DNA of 64,000 nt from Datnioides undecimradiatus (taxonomy: Eukaryota > Chordata > Actinopteri > Lobotiformes > Datnioididae): the NCBI GenBank assembly GCA_008933995.1, contig WARS01000090.1, positions 3,460,425-3,524,424 on the forward strand, read 5' to 3'. Numbering within the stretch: position 1 is the stretch's first letter; every line of letters starts with the position of its first letter. Positions 24,033 through 36,146 of this stretch are shown piece by piece. The notes under the pieces are model-generated. The model did not search any database. It saw only the letters and a program-made list of their open reading frames with translations, and had not been told where the DNA came from. The position numbers were made by a program, and so were the translations under genes.

Positions 24033-25911
24033 AAGAGCATTTACTGTTTGTCAATAATCCAAGCAATATGCGAAACCTAGTTTCTTAGAATGAAAGTTAA
24101 CCTTGCAACAAGTTCAACTGAGGAATTTCTTTTTGCTTTAGTGTCCTCTCCAGTCATAGTAAATATCTCTGAGTAGTTTCTTGAATAGGTTTCATGAGGA
24201 AACTGGCATTTAGTGCCATTCAAGAGATTTCCTGGTGGTAAGATAAAACGCATTGTGAAAGACAGTCCCTGGACACAAATAGGTACTTTTCCTCTGAGCA
24301 CAGTGGACAGGGTTGAGAGTGGGGAGTTGACATTGGAGGTTCTTTATGATAAAAGAGTTTATTTCTATTTGTCTCTCCCTTTGTGCATATCTGTGTGTGT
24401 GTAGAGAAAGAGAGAGAGACAGAGTCAAACATACCAGTGGGTTTCACACTGTCACTGTCAATGGACATCCATGCACATCTTTCATCACTGTGTGTGTGTG
24501 TGTAATAATAGCTGTGCCGGACTCTTTCCCCTGCCAGTCTCACAGTTTGACGCTTGTTTGTCCTTCAAGTCTGGCAGAAGCTTCTGAAACCACACGACCC
24601 GTCTCGCTGTGTGTGTAAGTGCACCCACAGCGAACGGACAAAGCAACCGAGAAATCTACTTTTCATACGAAATCAAACCTTAAAGTCTTCCTGGTCTCCT
24701 CGCTTAATGACTACGAATGAATGGTACCAGTAATGTTAAATGCCTTACATGTCTGATTTATTATACACTTTTCCACAGAGAACCTCTTGCCATGGACCGG
24801 AGCTGCACGGGGTCAGGCAAGATCCTTGTTAACAAGGCCTTTGAAATGAATCTCAGGGCCTGCAGTGTTTTCTCTCAGTAGTAACGGGATTTAATTTTGT
24901 CCTTGAATATGTTAGGCAATATAATGGAGTAAAGTGAAATTTATATTATATTAGACAATTGTACGAGTGCTCAGATATTATTGGGTACATGGACATTTTG
25001 ATATGTTAAGGGGGGGGGGGTGGCTGGAGCAAAACAACTCTCTCTCTGCACAGTTACTTCTGTTCATTATATACATACCCTGTTATATACAGACATATAT
25101 ACAGACTCCTCATGGTAACTTTAATCTAATCTACGACATGTCATTGTATAGGTCGTGATTGTGTGTCGTCACGGCGATGAATAACAGCACTGATGTTTAT
25201 TTTGATCCGGATCAACCTGTACCATCAGGTGGCCACAAATGCTTATTTGTGTGAGTGCATGCTAAGCCACAAATGCAGTATCTGCTCATGTTTGAATTGA
25301 TATTTGCAAAAACTATTTTAGGAAATAACATTTAATACAACTTTAAGTTCTCGTAAACTAGATTTTGTCATGGACGCGGTTGTTTTCCTTGTTTAGCTCC
25401 TCACCTCGCAGCGCGATGATTTGGTGGTGATGGACTGAGGTAATCTTTGACTGATTTGGTAATTCAGAGGTAGCACCGCAGCCGCCGTGTCGACCACAAG
25501 CACAACACCAGGCCAACACCTTTAGGACATATTTCATGCAACTTTGTGCGTTCGGCTTGGACGTAACAAAGTAGTCTACTCCCAGCGCCACCATAAATTC
25601 AAAGTTTTAAGAGTTCTTTTATGTACAGCGCAGTTCGACTCTGCTAGAAAGGCTGTGGATCAACTCTGTGGCCGTGAGGCTGTAATTTTGCGACTGACCG
25701 TTATAAAACTTTGCTCATGCAATTGTGGAACAGTGGATCATTATGCACTAATCAATCCCCAGCTGGTCGAGCATTGACTAGTTTTGCTCTTTGGAACTTA
25801 ATTGTCTCATGTTGCTTTGAAAAACCCCCTCTGTCCACGCGGCGGTGGCCGGTGTTTGACATTTCTGATCACTGTTCACGTCTTACGTGGCTTAGTCAGT
25901 ACCTTTGTGAT
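24033..25911. other. Gene-free stretch with simple repeats
   Basis: Holds short TG/AG runs near 24392-24420 and 24489-24503 and a run of ten G at about 25011-25020. No credible exon. Confidence 0.4.
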
Positions 25912-26350
25912 TCAGCGTCTGTCTCTTCAAAGTCTCTTTTCATGTTGTGCTTTCATCGTGTTGTCCACCCTTCATATTTCATCTCTTGATCTCTCTCTCT
26001 CTCTCTCGTTTTTCTCTCTGTCTTCATTTGCGCAGCCCCACCTCCCCTGTTCCATACAATCCATTTTCTCACCCTCACCTTTTTGACCCTCCCACTCCCC
26101 TCTCATTATGCCCGCCACATGTTTCTCCTCCGCCCACATCACACAGCAAATGCATTGATCAACATGTCCCCCACATAATTTCATATGGAGAGGGAGGCTA
26201 ACGGGTAGCGTAAAACAAAAGAGGTTGGAAGGAGGGGCTGCACAAATGAAGACAAAGAGAGAAAAACAAAAGAGATCAAGAGATGAAATACAAAGGGTGG
26301 ACAACATGAAGAAAACACAACATGAAAAGGGACTCTGAAGAAACAGACTG
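25912..26350. repeat. Large imperfect inverted repeat (foldback)
   Basis: Left arm about 25912-26039 and right arm about 26234-26350, separated by about 195 bp. Read on the - strand, the right arm repeats the left arm almost base for base. Landmarks shared by both arms are CTTTTCATGTTGTG, TGTTGTCCACCCTT, TATTTCATCTCTTGATCTCT, TTTTTCTCTCTGTCTTCATT (one extra T on the right) and GCAGCCCC. The left arm has an expanded CT run where the right arm has TTTTG. It could fold into a long hairpin. I see no target-site duplication outside the arms and no open frame with protein-like composition. Confidence 0.8.
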
Positions 26351-28627
26351 ATGGATGCATTTATTGTGATCGAGTTGCACGTGCACACGCTTTTAATGCA
26401 TTGCAACACTTTCAGCTCCTGTTGAGCTGATAGCAGCAGCCCTACGCGCATCCAGAACATTGAAAAGTGCCATTCTGACTTGTCATTTCCCCTCGTTTAG
26501 CTGTAGGCACATACCCACCCACACTCCCAAAAGACAGCGGCTCCTGTCGCCACTGTCATCAGGCAGTGGTTTTATTATTCTGTTTAACTACTTTCTCTAT
26601 CTCCTTGTCAAGAAGCTAAAAATGCCACTTGTGCTTGCACTTGCACAGCAGCAAGTGATTTTTTAAATATATTTACACATCCAGAAAGTGGATTTAATTC
26701 TTGACTTTTTGTTCCTTTGCTTGTGGAGTGATTCATTGTGTATGTGGGCATGCAGTATATTTATGCATATTTCCACACTCAGCCGGAAATTATTTAACCC
26801 TTAACAATCCCATATAGAAACATCACGTTAGCTCCTCTACTAAACAATAGAGATGTCTACTTAATGTAAACGTACACCTTTAACAGTTGAACCAAATACA
26901 GTAGAGTGTTTAGAGTGGTTCTGACAACTAGAGTGCAGCCTGGACACCGTTTTGGTTTTACACTGTTAGAGACGTTAAAGCAGGTTTAGGTCAGTAACAC
27001 AGCTCCAGTTGTGCTCTGACATGATGTGTTAGAGTCCGTCTTGGCAGGCTTCCATTTACGCCCTTGTGCCTGAACCACAGTGGATTGGACCAAACTGCAT
27101 CCTATGAAGAGCTATGGGCAGCCACAGGCGCGTTAGCACAGAAATGGTTGTTACACCAGAGCTACGGAGTATTTTCTCATTTAAAGAAGAAGGGCAAAGA
27201 ACTTCACTGAAGGCTTTTCTCAATGAAAACGATGTGTTCATTCTGTTCTCGGCAAGCGTTGTATGGTTTCCTGATCTGATTGGTCGAAGTTAGATGATTC
27301 AACCAATCACTCGCCACCTATTTCTTGGAAGGGCCTGCCCTCTCCCACGCAGCTTCCAAAGTGGCCTCGTCAGATGGCTCTATGTAACGAACCATCTGGA
27401 CGCGTCAGGTTAGACGTGCCCTCTCACTGTTATTGTTTGAGGTTGATTTTGTAACTCAAGTCTCTCTCAACATTGTCTTCTTACTTTCCAGCTGCCAGAG
27501 TCCAGATGAGAGGAGAGAGGAGCTGATAAAAATGTTCAAACACTCATCTGAGTTGCCTTCAGTTATTACTGTGAGCGCAAAGCAATAAACTTAACCAGCA
27601 GCAGCCTAGTGATTTATGGGCTTTTTCCCTGAATTTTGCCTCTCAGGCTATATATATTCTGGCCTTCTTCTTACTTGAGGTCAGGAAGGCTGAGAGGAGG
27701 AATACAGATACTGCTCAGGCCTGAAGTAGGCATCCACCTCTTTGCATTACTTCAAGGAAAATAATAATGTAGGCCTATTTTTACCAGCACTTAACATTCT
27801 CCTGTGAATTTGCAAGAATTGAGCATCAATGAAACCATTAAAGCATTTCGCTCGAAGGGGTAAACATGAAAGAGATGAAACGTTATCGGGTCTTTATCGA
27901 TTAAACTGAAAGATTTTAAATAGGGTTCTCCATATTTATTGCTTTTTTAGCAAATCTGTCTTCCCATCTGACTCTGGGCTCGAGCACACGCGGCGCCGCA
28001 AATCAAAAACAGACTGACATTAGAGGTTCAGTCAGCCGATAGATTGCCGCTGAATCCCCAAACTGCCATTTGAAAATGTCGTCGGTGCTCCATGAGCGCC
28101 GTGCGAGAAATACACCAGCTCACGCTCCTGAACAATCATTACTTTTGAAGAGAGCAGGGACGGAGGTCATTAAAAGTTTATACCACTGAAACTAAACACG
28201 ATAAACGTGGCCTTTAACAGTTTGGTGAGTGAAAGAAGGGGAGAACTAACAGAGAAAAGAAAAGACAGCAGAGTGCCGGCGCCATCGTCAAAAGGAATCA
28301 CTCACATTCCTGGTTGTTGTTCATTAAAACCCACTCTAATTGTTATTGTGGAGTCACGGCAATGCACTCGCAAAGCATCACCTGTCAACCAGTTTATCCT
28401 CCGCTGTTTGGATGCAACTCGAGAAACTGAAGCTTCCCTTCAAGTTAATGACTTCTGTGCATGGAAATGTGGAAATCTATTATTCTTTCACAGACTTAGA
28501 CCGAAGGGCTCTGATTAGGAGCGTCACACTGATACTAACACATTTTGAAAAATGGCAGCATTCAGTAGGGGTCAGTGTTGCTCCATTGAAGTGTGCAGGA
28601 CCACCTCTTTGCCCTCTTTGTGTGTTG
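26351..28627. other. Gene-free stretch; part may be regulatory
   Basis: No coding exon supported. The part from about 27840 to 28190 is free of simple repeats and rich in ATTA/TTTAT motifs; it is listed separately as a candidate conserved element. Confidence 0.4.
27840..28190. promoter_or_regulatory. Candidate conserved non-coding element A
   Basis: Single-copy-looking, unbroken by microsatellites, with TTTATCGATTAAAC, CATATTTATTGC, GCGGCGCCGC and AACAATCATTACTTTTG. This texture is typical of vertebrate developmental enhancers, but conservation cannot be measured here. Confidence 0.25.
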
Positions 28628-29112
28628 ATTGAGTTGTGTGTTTGTGTGTGTGTGTGTATGTGTGATGTCAATTTATGTTGACATGGTTTACCCCAGATGA
28701 TACACACACACACACACACACACGCACACACATATGCTCACGTAGGCATGTACACACACACACACACAAACAAACACTGTAATCTTGTCTGATTTCTGCA
28801 GCTATGAAGCCGATGACACATTTTAGTACACTGATTTCTCCTGCTTCCTGTTTTCCAACGTATTGGTCTTTTTCTGCTTTGTGAAGTGTTCTACCCTCTG
28901 GTCACACACACACACACACACATGCACACACACACACGAGTGACAGCAGAGCAAAGAGAGGGAGGAGAGGCAAGACAGACTGCAAGTGTGGGTGAGAGTG
29001 GAGAGGGATGATAGCTATGGTTTGTGTTTTCTCCTTTTCTCTCTTGGTAAAGTGAGCCACCCAAAGCAAAAGGACACACACACACACACACACACACTGC
29101 ACACACACACAT
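28628..29112. repeat. Cluster of CA/TG microsatellites
   Basis: TG run at about 28636-28658; CA runs at 28701-28732, 28751-28768, 28902-28938 and 29073-29111. Five separate arrays sit within 485 bp. Confidence 0.9.
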
Positions 29113-29869
29113 TCGCTCATGAGGGAACAGAGCAGATGGAATGAATCCCTACAAGGGCCAACAAGCAGTAAGAGTGGCTGAAGAAATGTCAAACACCCAC
29201 TTCCCTGTGTGCTTTCCTCTGTGTGGAATATGTGGCCATTTTGAATTTTTGTATGTTCTCTCATTGCGTGCGTTTGCTGCGTGTGTGTCTGTGCGCGCGT
29301 GTGTGTTTGCACAAGTCGCCAATTGTAGGAGATACAGGTGGGATGAACTGTGCGTGCACACGTCTGTATGTGTGTTATCGGTGTCAGCCAGGATGATTTG
29401 GACTGCTTTAGCTGCGTAATGTTCATCTACTCTCTGGCTAAAGGTACTCTTCCTCTATCACTACCTCCCTCTGTCTCTCTCTCTTTCTCTCTCTCTTTCC
29501 CTCTTACCAAAACCTATTAGATAGCTTGTTGTGGGCGCCAAGAAGGACAAAATCCAAGGCTACATTTCCTCTCCCTGGCTAAGCCTGCTGCCACTATCTG
29601 GACAAACTATTGACGGTCTCCGAGCCAGCAGACAGAGGTCTGTCTCTCAATGTACTGAGGGAGTGCGATAGAGAGAGGAAGACAGGGGCTGGAGATGGAG
29701 AAAGAGAGACAGATCGGATTAGCTGAGTCGCAGTTATTCCATTACCTCTCAGCCACGCATACACGAGTGTCGGTGTACACACACACAGAGTTACCCACAC
29801 TGTGTTTGGCCAGAGACTGCTAATGCTGAGCACAAATGAAAAAGTGGAGAAAAAAGGGAGGAAGGAAGA
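29113..29869. other. Gene-free stretch
   Basis: Pyrimidine-rich CTCT runs at 29464-29503 and purine-rich runs at 29660-29710. No gene seen. Confidence 0.4.
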
Positions 29870-30180
29870 AGAAAGTGAAATGGTGAGAAAATTGATTGAG
29901 CAGCCGCTCCTTTAATTGCATTCTGAACACTGGTTCTGGAAGCACTGTGAGTTCTGTGAGCGCTGGAATTATAAGTATCCCGGGATGTCCTCTGACGATT
30001 CTGTCTTTTAAGTTGCTTAGCAGCATAATATTTAATAACCCCCGAGTAAACACTGGGAGGAATTGCTCAATAAATAATTGAAGGCAAATTTATAAATAAT
30101 TTTCCCTCTTAATCTACTCCAGTGCACTGCCGCCAGGTCCCCGAAGTGATGCTCATCCCTCTGGACAGTCAGCAGTTCTG
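29870..30180. promoter_or_regulatory. Candidate conserved non-coding element B
   Basis: Unbroken mixed-composition sequence with CTTTAATTGCATTC, CATAATATTTAATAA, CTCAATAAATAATTG and TTATAAATAATTTTCC. Homeodomain-type ATTA/TAAT cores are dense and there is no coding frame. Enhancer-like by texture only. Confidence 0.3.
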
Positions 30181-30654
30181 GCTCGCCGCCTCATGGGGGC
30201 GCTCTGGTTATATTGCAAAAAACCCCTCCTCGGGACTACGAAAGAAAAAAAAAAGAAAGAAAAAGAAATAAATAAATGGGTTATTCGCAAAAAAATAGTA
30301 CATGCTTCTAAGAAACAGGCCTTAACCCTCTATTAAAATCCTGTTTTTGAGGAGACTACTTTTGTTATCGGTGCCGTCTCAGATTTCTGAGCGTTTTCAG
30401 GAAATGAGAGAGGTTTTGTGCTCCCCAAGCAGCCACAGAGTTCTACAACCCGCTCCTGGGTTGGTACAAAATGTCAGGAAGTATATTGAGGTGGGCCTGT
30501 TTTGACTTTGGACTTGGGCTGAAGTGTGCGTCGTGTGCTCTGATCCAAAATTTGCAAATAAGCAGGAACATTGCACCCATTGTGTGCTTCTTTCCTTTTC
30601 GCTTGCTTTCCTTTCCCCCCGGTTTCCCTTCTTTGCCTCATTCCCCTGCTTCAG

Positions 30655-30800
30655 CTGCTTCGTATACAATTAACAACTGTTTGCTAATGAGAACGAGTGG
30701 GGGCTCATTATTCATTATATCATTAACATTTAATTGCTCGGTGCTAATCCTAATAACCATCTCACACTGTTTAATTGGTTCTCACTTTCTGGTGTGACCA
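30655..30800. promoter_or_regulatory. Candidate conserved non-coding element C
   Basis: Includes TACAATTAACAAC, TTTGCTAATGAG, CATTATTCATTATATCATTAAC, ATTTAATTGC and GTTTAATTGG, i.e. at least eight ATTA/TAAT cores and an Oct-like motif in under 150 bp. Confidence 0.3.
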
Positions 30801-31530
30801 CATCAGCATTGTTTGACATGAAGTCTCCCGCGAGGTAAAGAAAGGTTAGGTCTGTGCTCGCGATGAACATGTTTAGGTTGAATTTGCGGCTTTAAAGATA
30901 ATCCAGAGAATAAAAACTCAGAGAATTCTGGGTAAGAAATGTATGGATGTCAGACAAATTCCCCCATTGTCGCTCATCACTGATATGGTCTAAGTGGAGC
31001 TTTAAAGTGTCCTCGGTCTCATCATTTCAGCTGTCTCTGGCTTCCTCCTCTTTCCTGTCTCCTTCTCTCTATCTGTCCCGCCATCGCTCTCTGATTTCCC
31101 ATCTTTTTCTTTTCCTTTCTATCTCCCTGCATGTCCACTTGTGTCTCGGTCTCCTCCTTCCTCACCCTCATCTGTCCCACGGTGGCTCTATAAATTGTAC
31201 CGGGACCGAACAGTGGAGGATGTAGGAGATGCTGACACCCTGAATGGCAGGGAGGGGGAGTGGAGGCAGGACGGATCCTCCCTCCATCACTCATCACCTG
31301 AGGAAAGGGGGGGAGGCTTGGACAAGAAGAGAGGAAGGGGCGGCGAGCGAGAGGAAGGGGGGTAAGGCGAGAGAGACAAAGAGAGACATACAGTATGGGG
31401 AGGGGGTGAGAGGGAAAATGAAAGAGAGTGAGCAGCCACCCAACACAGTCATCAACTGCCTTCCATCCATCATCTGCCTCAGCCCAAAGGCTGCCACTGC
31501 TTCATCAGCATCAACTCCTTGTACATTGTG

Positions 31531-31550
31531 TGTGTGTGTGTGTGTGTACT
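31531..31550. repeat. (TG)n microsatellite
   Basis: Ten uninterrupted GT units. Confidence 0.9.
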
Positions 31551-31899
31551 TGATTGGCTTGTTTTTGTTTTTTGTTGTTTGTCTATATGCCTCAGTTTCA
31601 CTTCAGTATAAATTATGGGAGACTAAAATTCATAGGTCATAATCCTCTCTGCAGACTGTGCTGTAAAGTTACAACTGACATCAATAATAAAAGAGGCGTA
31701 TTAAATCTTTAACAAATAAAGAAGCATGCAAAAGTTTACATATTACATTCATGGTCTGATTTAGAAGAGGATTTAATGAAATTACTTACAGACAACCTGC
31801 ACGTTATGCCAGAATGCATTGAGCAAACTGCAGGGAAACCCAGATGACTGTACATAGCTAAAGACAGACGAACTCATCCAGTGGATCAGAAGTTCTAGG

Positions 31900-31985
31900 T
31901 TATCTGAGTTGCACATTTTGGAGGAAGCCAGAGCATCCGAAGGAAACCCACATCAACTGCTGCAAAGCTGAAACAGGAAGGACCA
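31900..31985 (+). repeat. Fragment of a fish interspersed repeat
   Basis: 'ggaggaagccagagcatccg' followed by AAGGAAACCCACATCAACTGC resembles a common teleost repeat that reads ggaggaaaccggagcacccg and then aggaaacccac. Short and diverged; family not assigned. Confidence 0.35.
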
Positions 31986-32999
31986 ATTCAAATTGTGTAT
32001 TCACCAGATTACACAATTTGCTGGGCAATCATTTTCCACTGAATACTCTTGCCTTCAGCTGAACAGCTCATCATTAAAACTGCGTCTTTCACAGGACCGC
32101 AGTTTAATTTCATTTCAGGGGAACATGCAATTCATTTAATTAGAAGTTTATTTAAAGTGATTTTAGCCCAATAAAGAGGGGAAGTAAATAGCAGGACAGC
32201 CTTATAAATTCTAGTCATCTTGCCAAAATGATGCAATCTTTTCTCAGTCTGTGGCATGCTGGCTCGAGCTGAGTTATATGTACGGTAAAGACGGGTTAAA
32301 AACATAAACCTGTCGCCTACAATCACCTGTAGCCTGCACCGCAACAACAACAGAGCCATCTAATACTCAGAACTCTGCTGCTCAGAGAAACCACTAACTG
32401 GCTGTGAAAGTATTTATTGCATGAGAGCGCCCACTAGCTTAACAATAATTTGAAACAGCCTGCGACACAACACAAGAACCACAGACTCGACGACAACCCA
32501 TATTAGCTTTTCCTCCTTCTTTTCTAACCTACGGACACCTTTACATGTTGAACGACCAAAACAACCAAATGAATGTTAACCTTGGAAATACGCACTGCCA
32601 GCATCATATGGCAGGCTAGGTGGCTAATTAGCTGCGGCTTACTTTGTCTTGCATGTGCGACACTTGATTTAGCTAGTGATTAGCTTAGCTTAACTCAAAA
32701 CTAGCTTCACTCTGTCCTGTTTGCGAATGGATTTAACAAATTAGTTCGAATGCGATATGTTTAGACTGGGAGTAGACCACTTGTTTACACTTTACATTTC
32801 AGGTTACATGCCAAACTAATTGCCTTCTGGCTCTGTTTCCGTACTTGAAGGACAGCCACGGTGGCGGTTTCAAGCTACTTACCCAGAACTCGGCAAAAAG
32901 CCAACGACAATGCCAAATAAGCCCATAAAATATGCTGCACGCCCTGTGACATGGCACTTTTTAGCCCCACTTCCTTTAATAAACCAAGGGACGATGGTT

Positions 33000-33430
33000 A
33001 CGTTTCACTAAGGGAGATATGATATTTGCATTGTGAGGTGTAATTTTAATTAAAAGTGCGTTTTAATTTAGACTGAATATATTTTGACCACCGCATTAAA
33101 CTATTGTAAACCGCTAATTACATCAAGATGATATTAGAATGACATTAGTAAAAAGCCCTTGCAATTTGAAAATCAACACCCACCCAAGCACGATAAATGT
33201 TTTAAAATCATCCTGACATTTCCATGCAAACTCCGCTCCACTCAACTTAACCTTTTTGTTTCTTTTTATTGCCTCCCCCAGCTCTGCCATCTTGTTCCTT
33301 TCTCTCTCCACTTGCCTTTGGCACCATATTGCTAATTGTGCTTCAAGAGCAAGATCTAATTGTGCAGAAAGAAATTCGGGCTGGAGGAATTATCCGGAGC
33401 TTTTAGTACTTGTTTATTATTCAGCCAAAT
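33000..33430. promoter_or_regulatory. Candidate conserved non-coding element D
   Basis: AT-rich and repeat-free, with GATATTTGCATTGTG, TGTAATTTTAATTAAAAG, ACCGCTAATTACATC, ATTGCTAATTGTGC and CTAATTGTGC. Contains an octamer-like ATTTGCAT and repeated TAATTA/TAATTG cores. Confidence 0.3.
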
Positions 33431-33539
33431 GCCAAAACTAGTTGGTAATGCATTCATTCGCAACCCAATGTAGGTGGCAGCCATTTTAAGGGTTGATAAA
33501 TACGACACTTTACTCACGTTGGCGTACTTTATTTATTTT

Positions 33540-34300
33540 CTGTGTTGCTGGGCGTGACCTCAGATGATTTTCATTTGGCTTAATAGGGCCTCTTGGTTTC
33601 AACAGCGAACTGTCTTTATTTCCTCGACAAGTTTCATGGTTGATATTCAGTCTGAATGCCCCTTTGCACGTCTTCTCTACTTCATTATATATGCTGCCTG
33701 CTCCAACCTCTCCTCCACCCTTTTCAGTCAGACAGTCAACAAAAAGCCACACAGCCAAACTTCCCATAACACGCTCTCTCTTCTCCTCCTCCTCCTCCTC
33801 TTCTGAGGAAAGGGCGAATGAATGATGCTCACTGTATCGACACAAAACTTTTCCCTCGCCCTCCCTCTTTGCTAATGAGCAATGCTAGCTCTATTGACCT
33901 ACTTGTGGACTTAAAGGAAATCCAATCACAAATGCCTCAGGTCGCTTTCTTCCCACTTTGGGAGATTAAAAGATTCAATTCTCCCTGCCTATCCACACTC
34001 ATCATCATCATTTCTCCTTCCTCTCCTTTCGTCTGTCTGCTCTGCCGCCTGCCCCTCCCCTGAACCCCACACCACCGCCCCACTGTCGCTCTCTCTTTCC
34101 CCCCTCCTTACTCCCTAACTAAGTTTTCAGGCTCTTTTACAAACTTACTCTTTGTCTTTCCCATTCAGACGTGAGGAGAGCAGAGTGGAGGAGTGCAGCC
34201 GTGCAGATAATTATCAGCAGGAGACAAGGGTGTTATTGGGACACAATGGAGCTGGCGGACAGAGTGTGATCTAGTCGGCGGCAGAAGGACAATGAATCAC
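33540..34300. promoter_or_regulatory. Candidate conserved non-coding element cluster E
   Basis: Two unbroken blocks (about 33540-33700 and 33860-33990) flank a CTC run at 33785-33802. A third block follows at 34165-34310, with AGATAATTATCAGCAGGAG and GTTATTGGGACACAATGG. No coding frame fits any block. Enhancer-like by texture only. Confidence 0.25.
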
Positions 34301-34518
34301 AGGCCGCAGCACATCTGCAATGTGTACAAATATGCACAGAAGCGCACACTCCCACACACATCACGTCAAACGTGCCCTTAAACTGCCGATCACAATTTTT
34401 TCTTCATTTGGATACTCAGTCGCGCTCACCTGCGATACACAACAGCACATGCATTTGTCAACTTCATCAAGTTGCTGGAAATATTGTGTGACAGCCCCCA
34501 TTATCCTAATCCCTCCAA

Positions 34519-34540
34519 ACACACACACACACACACACAT
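34519..34540. repeat. (CA)n microsatellite
   Basis: Uninterrupted AC run. Confidence 0.9.
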
Positions 34541-35799
34541 AAACACAGCACAGACCCCATACTGTGCCTTAAATGGCAGCAGGGTGCTGAGCTACTGTTT
34601 GCTTTGCCTGTTGCCAGTGTGTTTGTTTGGCTTCATGCATACTGTGCAGTAATAGAACACGGTGACCCAGGCTCCAAAGGGGGTCTGCTAACAAACAGAC
34701 TGCACTTGCGGAAAAAACAGAGGCTCTCTGCGGGGTGGATGCAATATTCAGCTCATATACATGCAGCTTATATGCTTGTGTAGGTGCAAGACAAGATGAA
34801 AGCATGCTTTATGTCATCATGTAGCCCCTTTAGGGATTTTGGCAGTTTAGAAATCAGTCAGCTTAAAGAAACACCCGACCATGACTGCAGACTCATAATG
34901 GGAAGTTGTTGTTTCATAATGTTTTCAGAAGGTGTCTAATAAAACTTTAACAGGACAACTCAAATCTAATTTTCCGTCTACAGCATCCGCAGTAAAAATA
35001 TGTCTTCTCTGTGCTACATTCCCAGCGAAAGTATGAAACTGATAGGTGACTAAAGACAGCATCAAGTGGTGGGTTCAGACCCAGACGCTGCCCTATTCCA
35101 AAACCAGGACCTTCAACTGGTTTATCTTACCTCGTGTGACAGCACACACAGTCACTCAACTCTGTGCATTTCCATAAGCACTGCTTGCACAGAACTGTAT
35201 AAGAGTAAATAAAAACCTGAGCTTTTAATGAAGAATTGAGTATTTATTCCTCCTATGGGCAGTTTAAACTGAAATGTCTCATGCATGAGTCTGGAGATGA
35301 TTAAAAGTAACAGTGTGAGATAAAGCACGGAGCATCTTTTGAGCGCTAAAATCTGATCTGAGGGCACAGAAAATAAAATAGTAAAAAAAAGAGTCATAGC
35401 ACAAGGTGGACGTTGATGATGCTCAGGCCCTTTTCTCTCTTAACTGAAGCTCTTTAAATCTTACATTACACATTAAAGTGCGAGAGATGGTTAAAGTTTG
35501 GAATTTCAGCTGGGGTGGTGGGACACGTCTTTACCTTGCCAGGCAGCTGGATTTTTGACATCACATCAGCTCGTGTCACTCCCGTCTCCCAAATCTGTGC
35601 AAGAAGTTGGATTAAAAGGTTATCATGACCAGTAGTCACAATGTCATCAGAATGCATTCCCGTTTGACAAACACTGGAATTCCCCGACTGTCGCAATTGT
35701 GCAAAACAGGGATCAGGAAAACACAATGGGCCTGGAAGTAAATGCAATTTCTTTTGCAGAGTGCAGTTCAATAATTTTAGCAGACACAAAGACAAAGTC
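34541..35799. other. Gene-free stretch
   Basis: No supported exon, repeat family or RNA gene recognised. Confidence 0.4.
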
Positions 35800-36146
35800 C
35801 TATGAGAAGTTTGTATAAGCAGGCTCAAAACCAACCAAACAAATCCATAAACTGGCAGGCAGAGTCAAAAGTCGATACATATTGCAAATGTAAGGGGGAA
35901 AAAAAAAAAACTGTAATAAAACACAAGGGAAACAGAAGGAAACAGAGCCAGGACACCTGATGCAAGGTACAAAGAAGATAACACACACTATATACTAACC
36001 AGGGACGGAGGACTAACAAGGGACAGGTGAGACTAATGAACAAATGACACGGATGACAATGAAAGCAGGTGGGGAAAAGACGAGAAGACACACGAGGAAA
36101 CAAAATAAAACAGGAAATAACCAGGCGGAAAATCAAAACCGTGACG
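35800..36146 (-). repeat. Truncated LTR-like interspersed repeat
   Basis: Read on the - strand: CGTCACGGTTTTG at the start, then TTAGTCTCACCTGTCCC, TATATAGTGTGTG, and a segment with GACTCTGCCTGCCAG and TTGGTTTTGAGCCTGC. The TCACGG edge resembles that of the solo-LTR-like element at 52810-53307. The other end is not found, so the copy looks truncated. Confidence 0.4.

Noticed and set aside
25972..26460. 162-codon - strand frame
   Set aside because: Arises from the right arm and spacer of the inverted repeat and its CT-rich sequence; Ser/Phe/Leu low complexity and no homology recognised.
27541..27590. Short similarity to 50416-50440 (GCCTTCAGTTATT)
   Set aside because: Only about 13 identical bases; too short to separate from chance.
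28480..29426. Several open frames rich in Cys-Val or Thr-His repeats
   Set aside because: Direct translations of CA/TG microsatellites.
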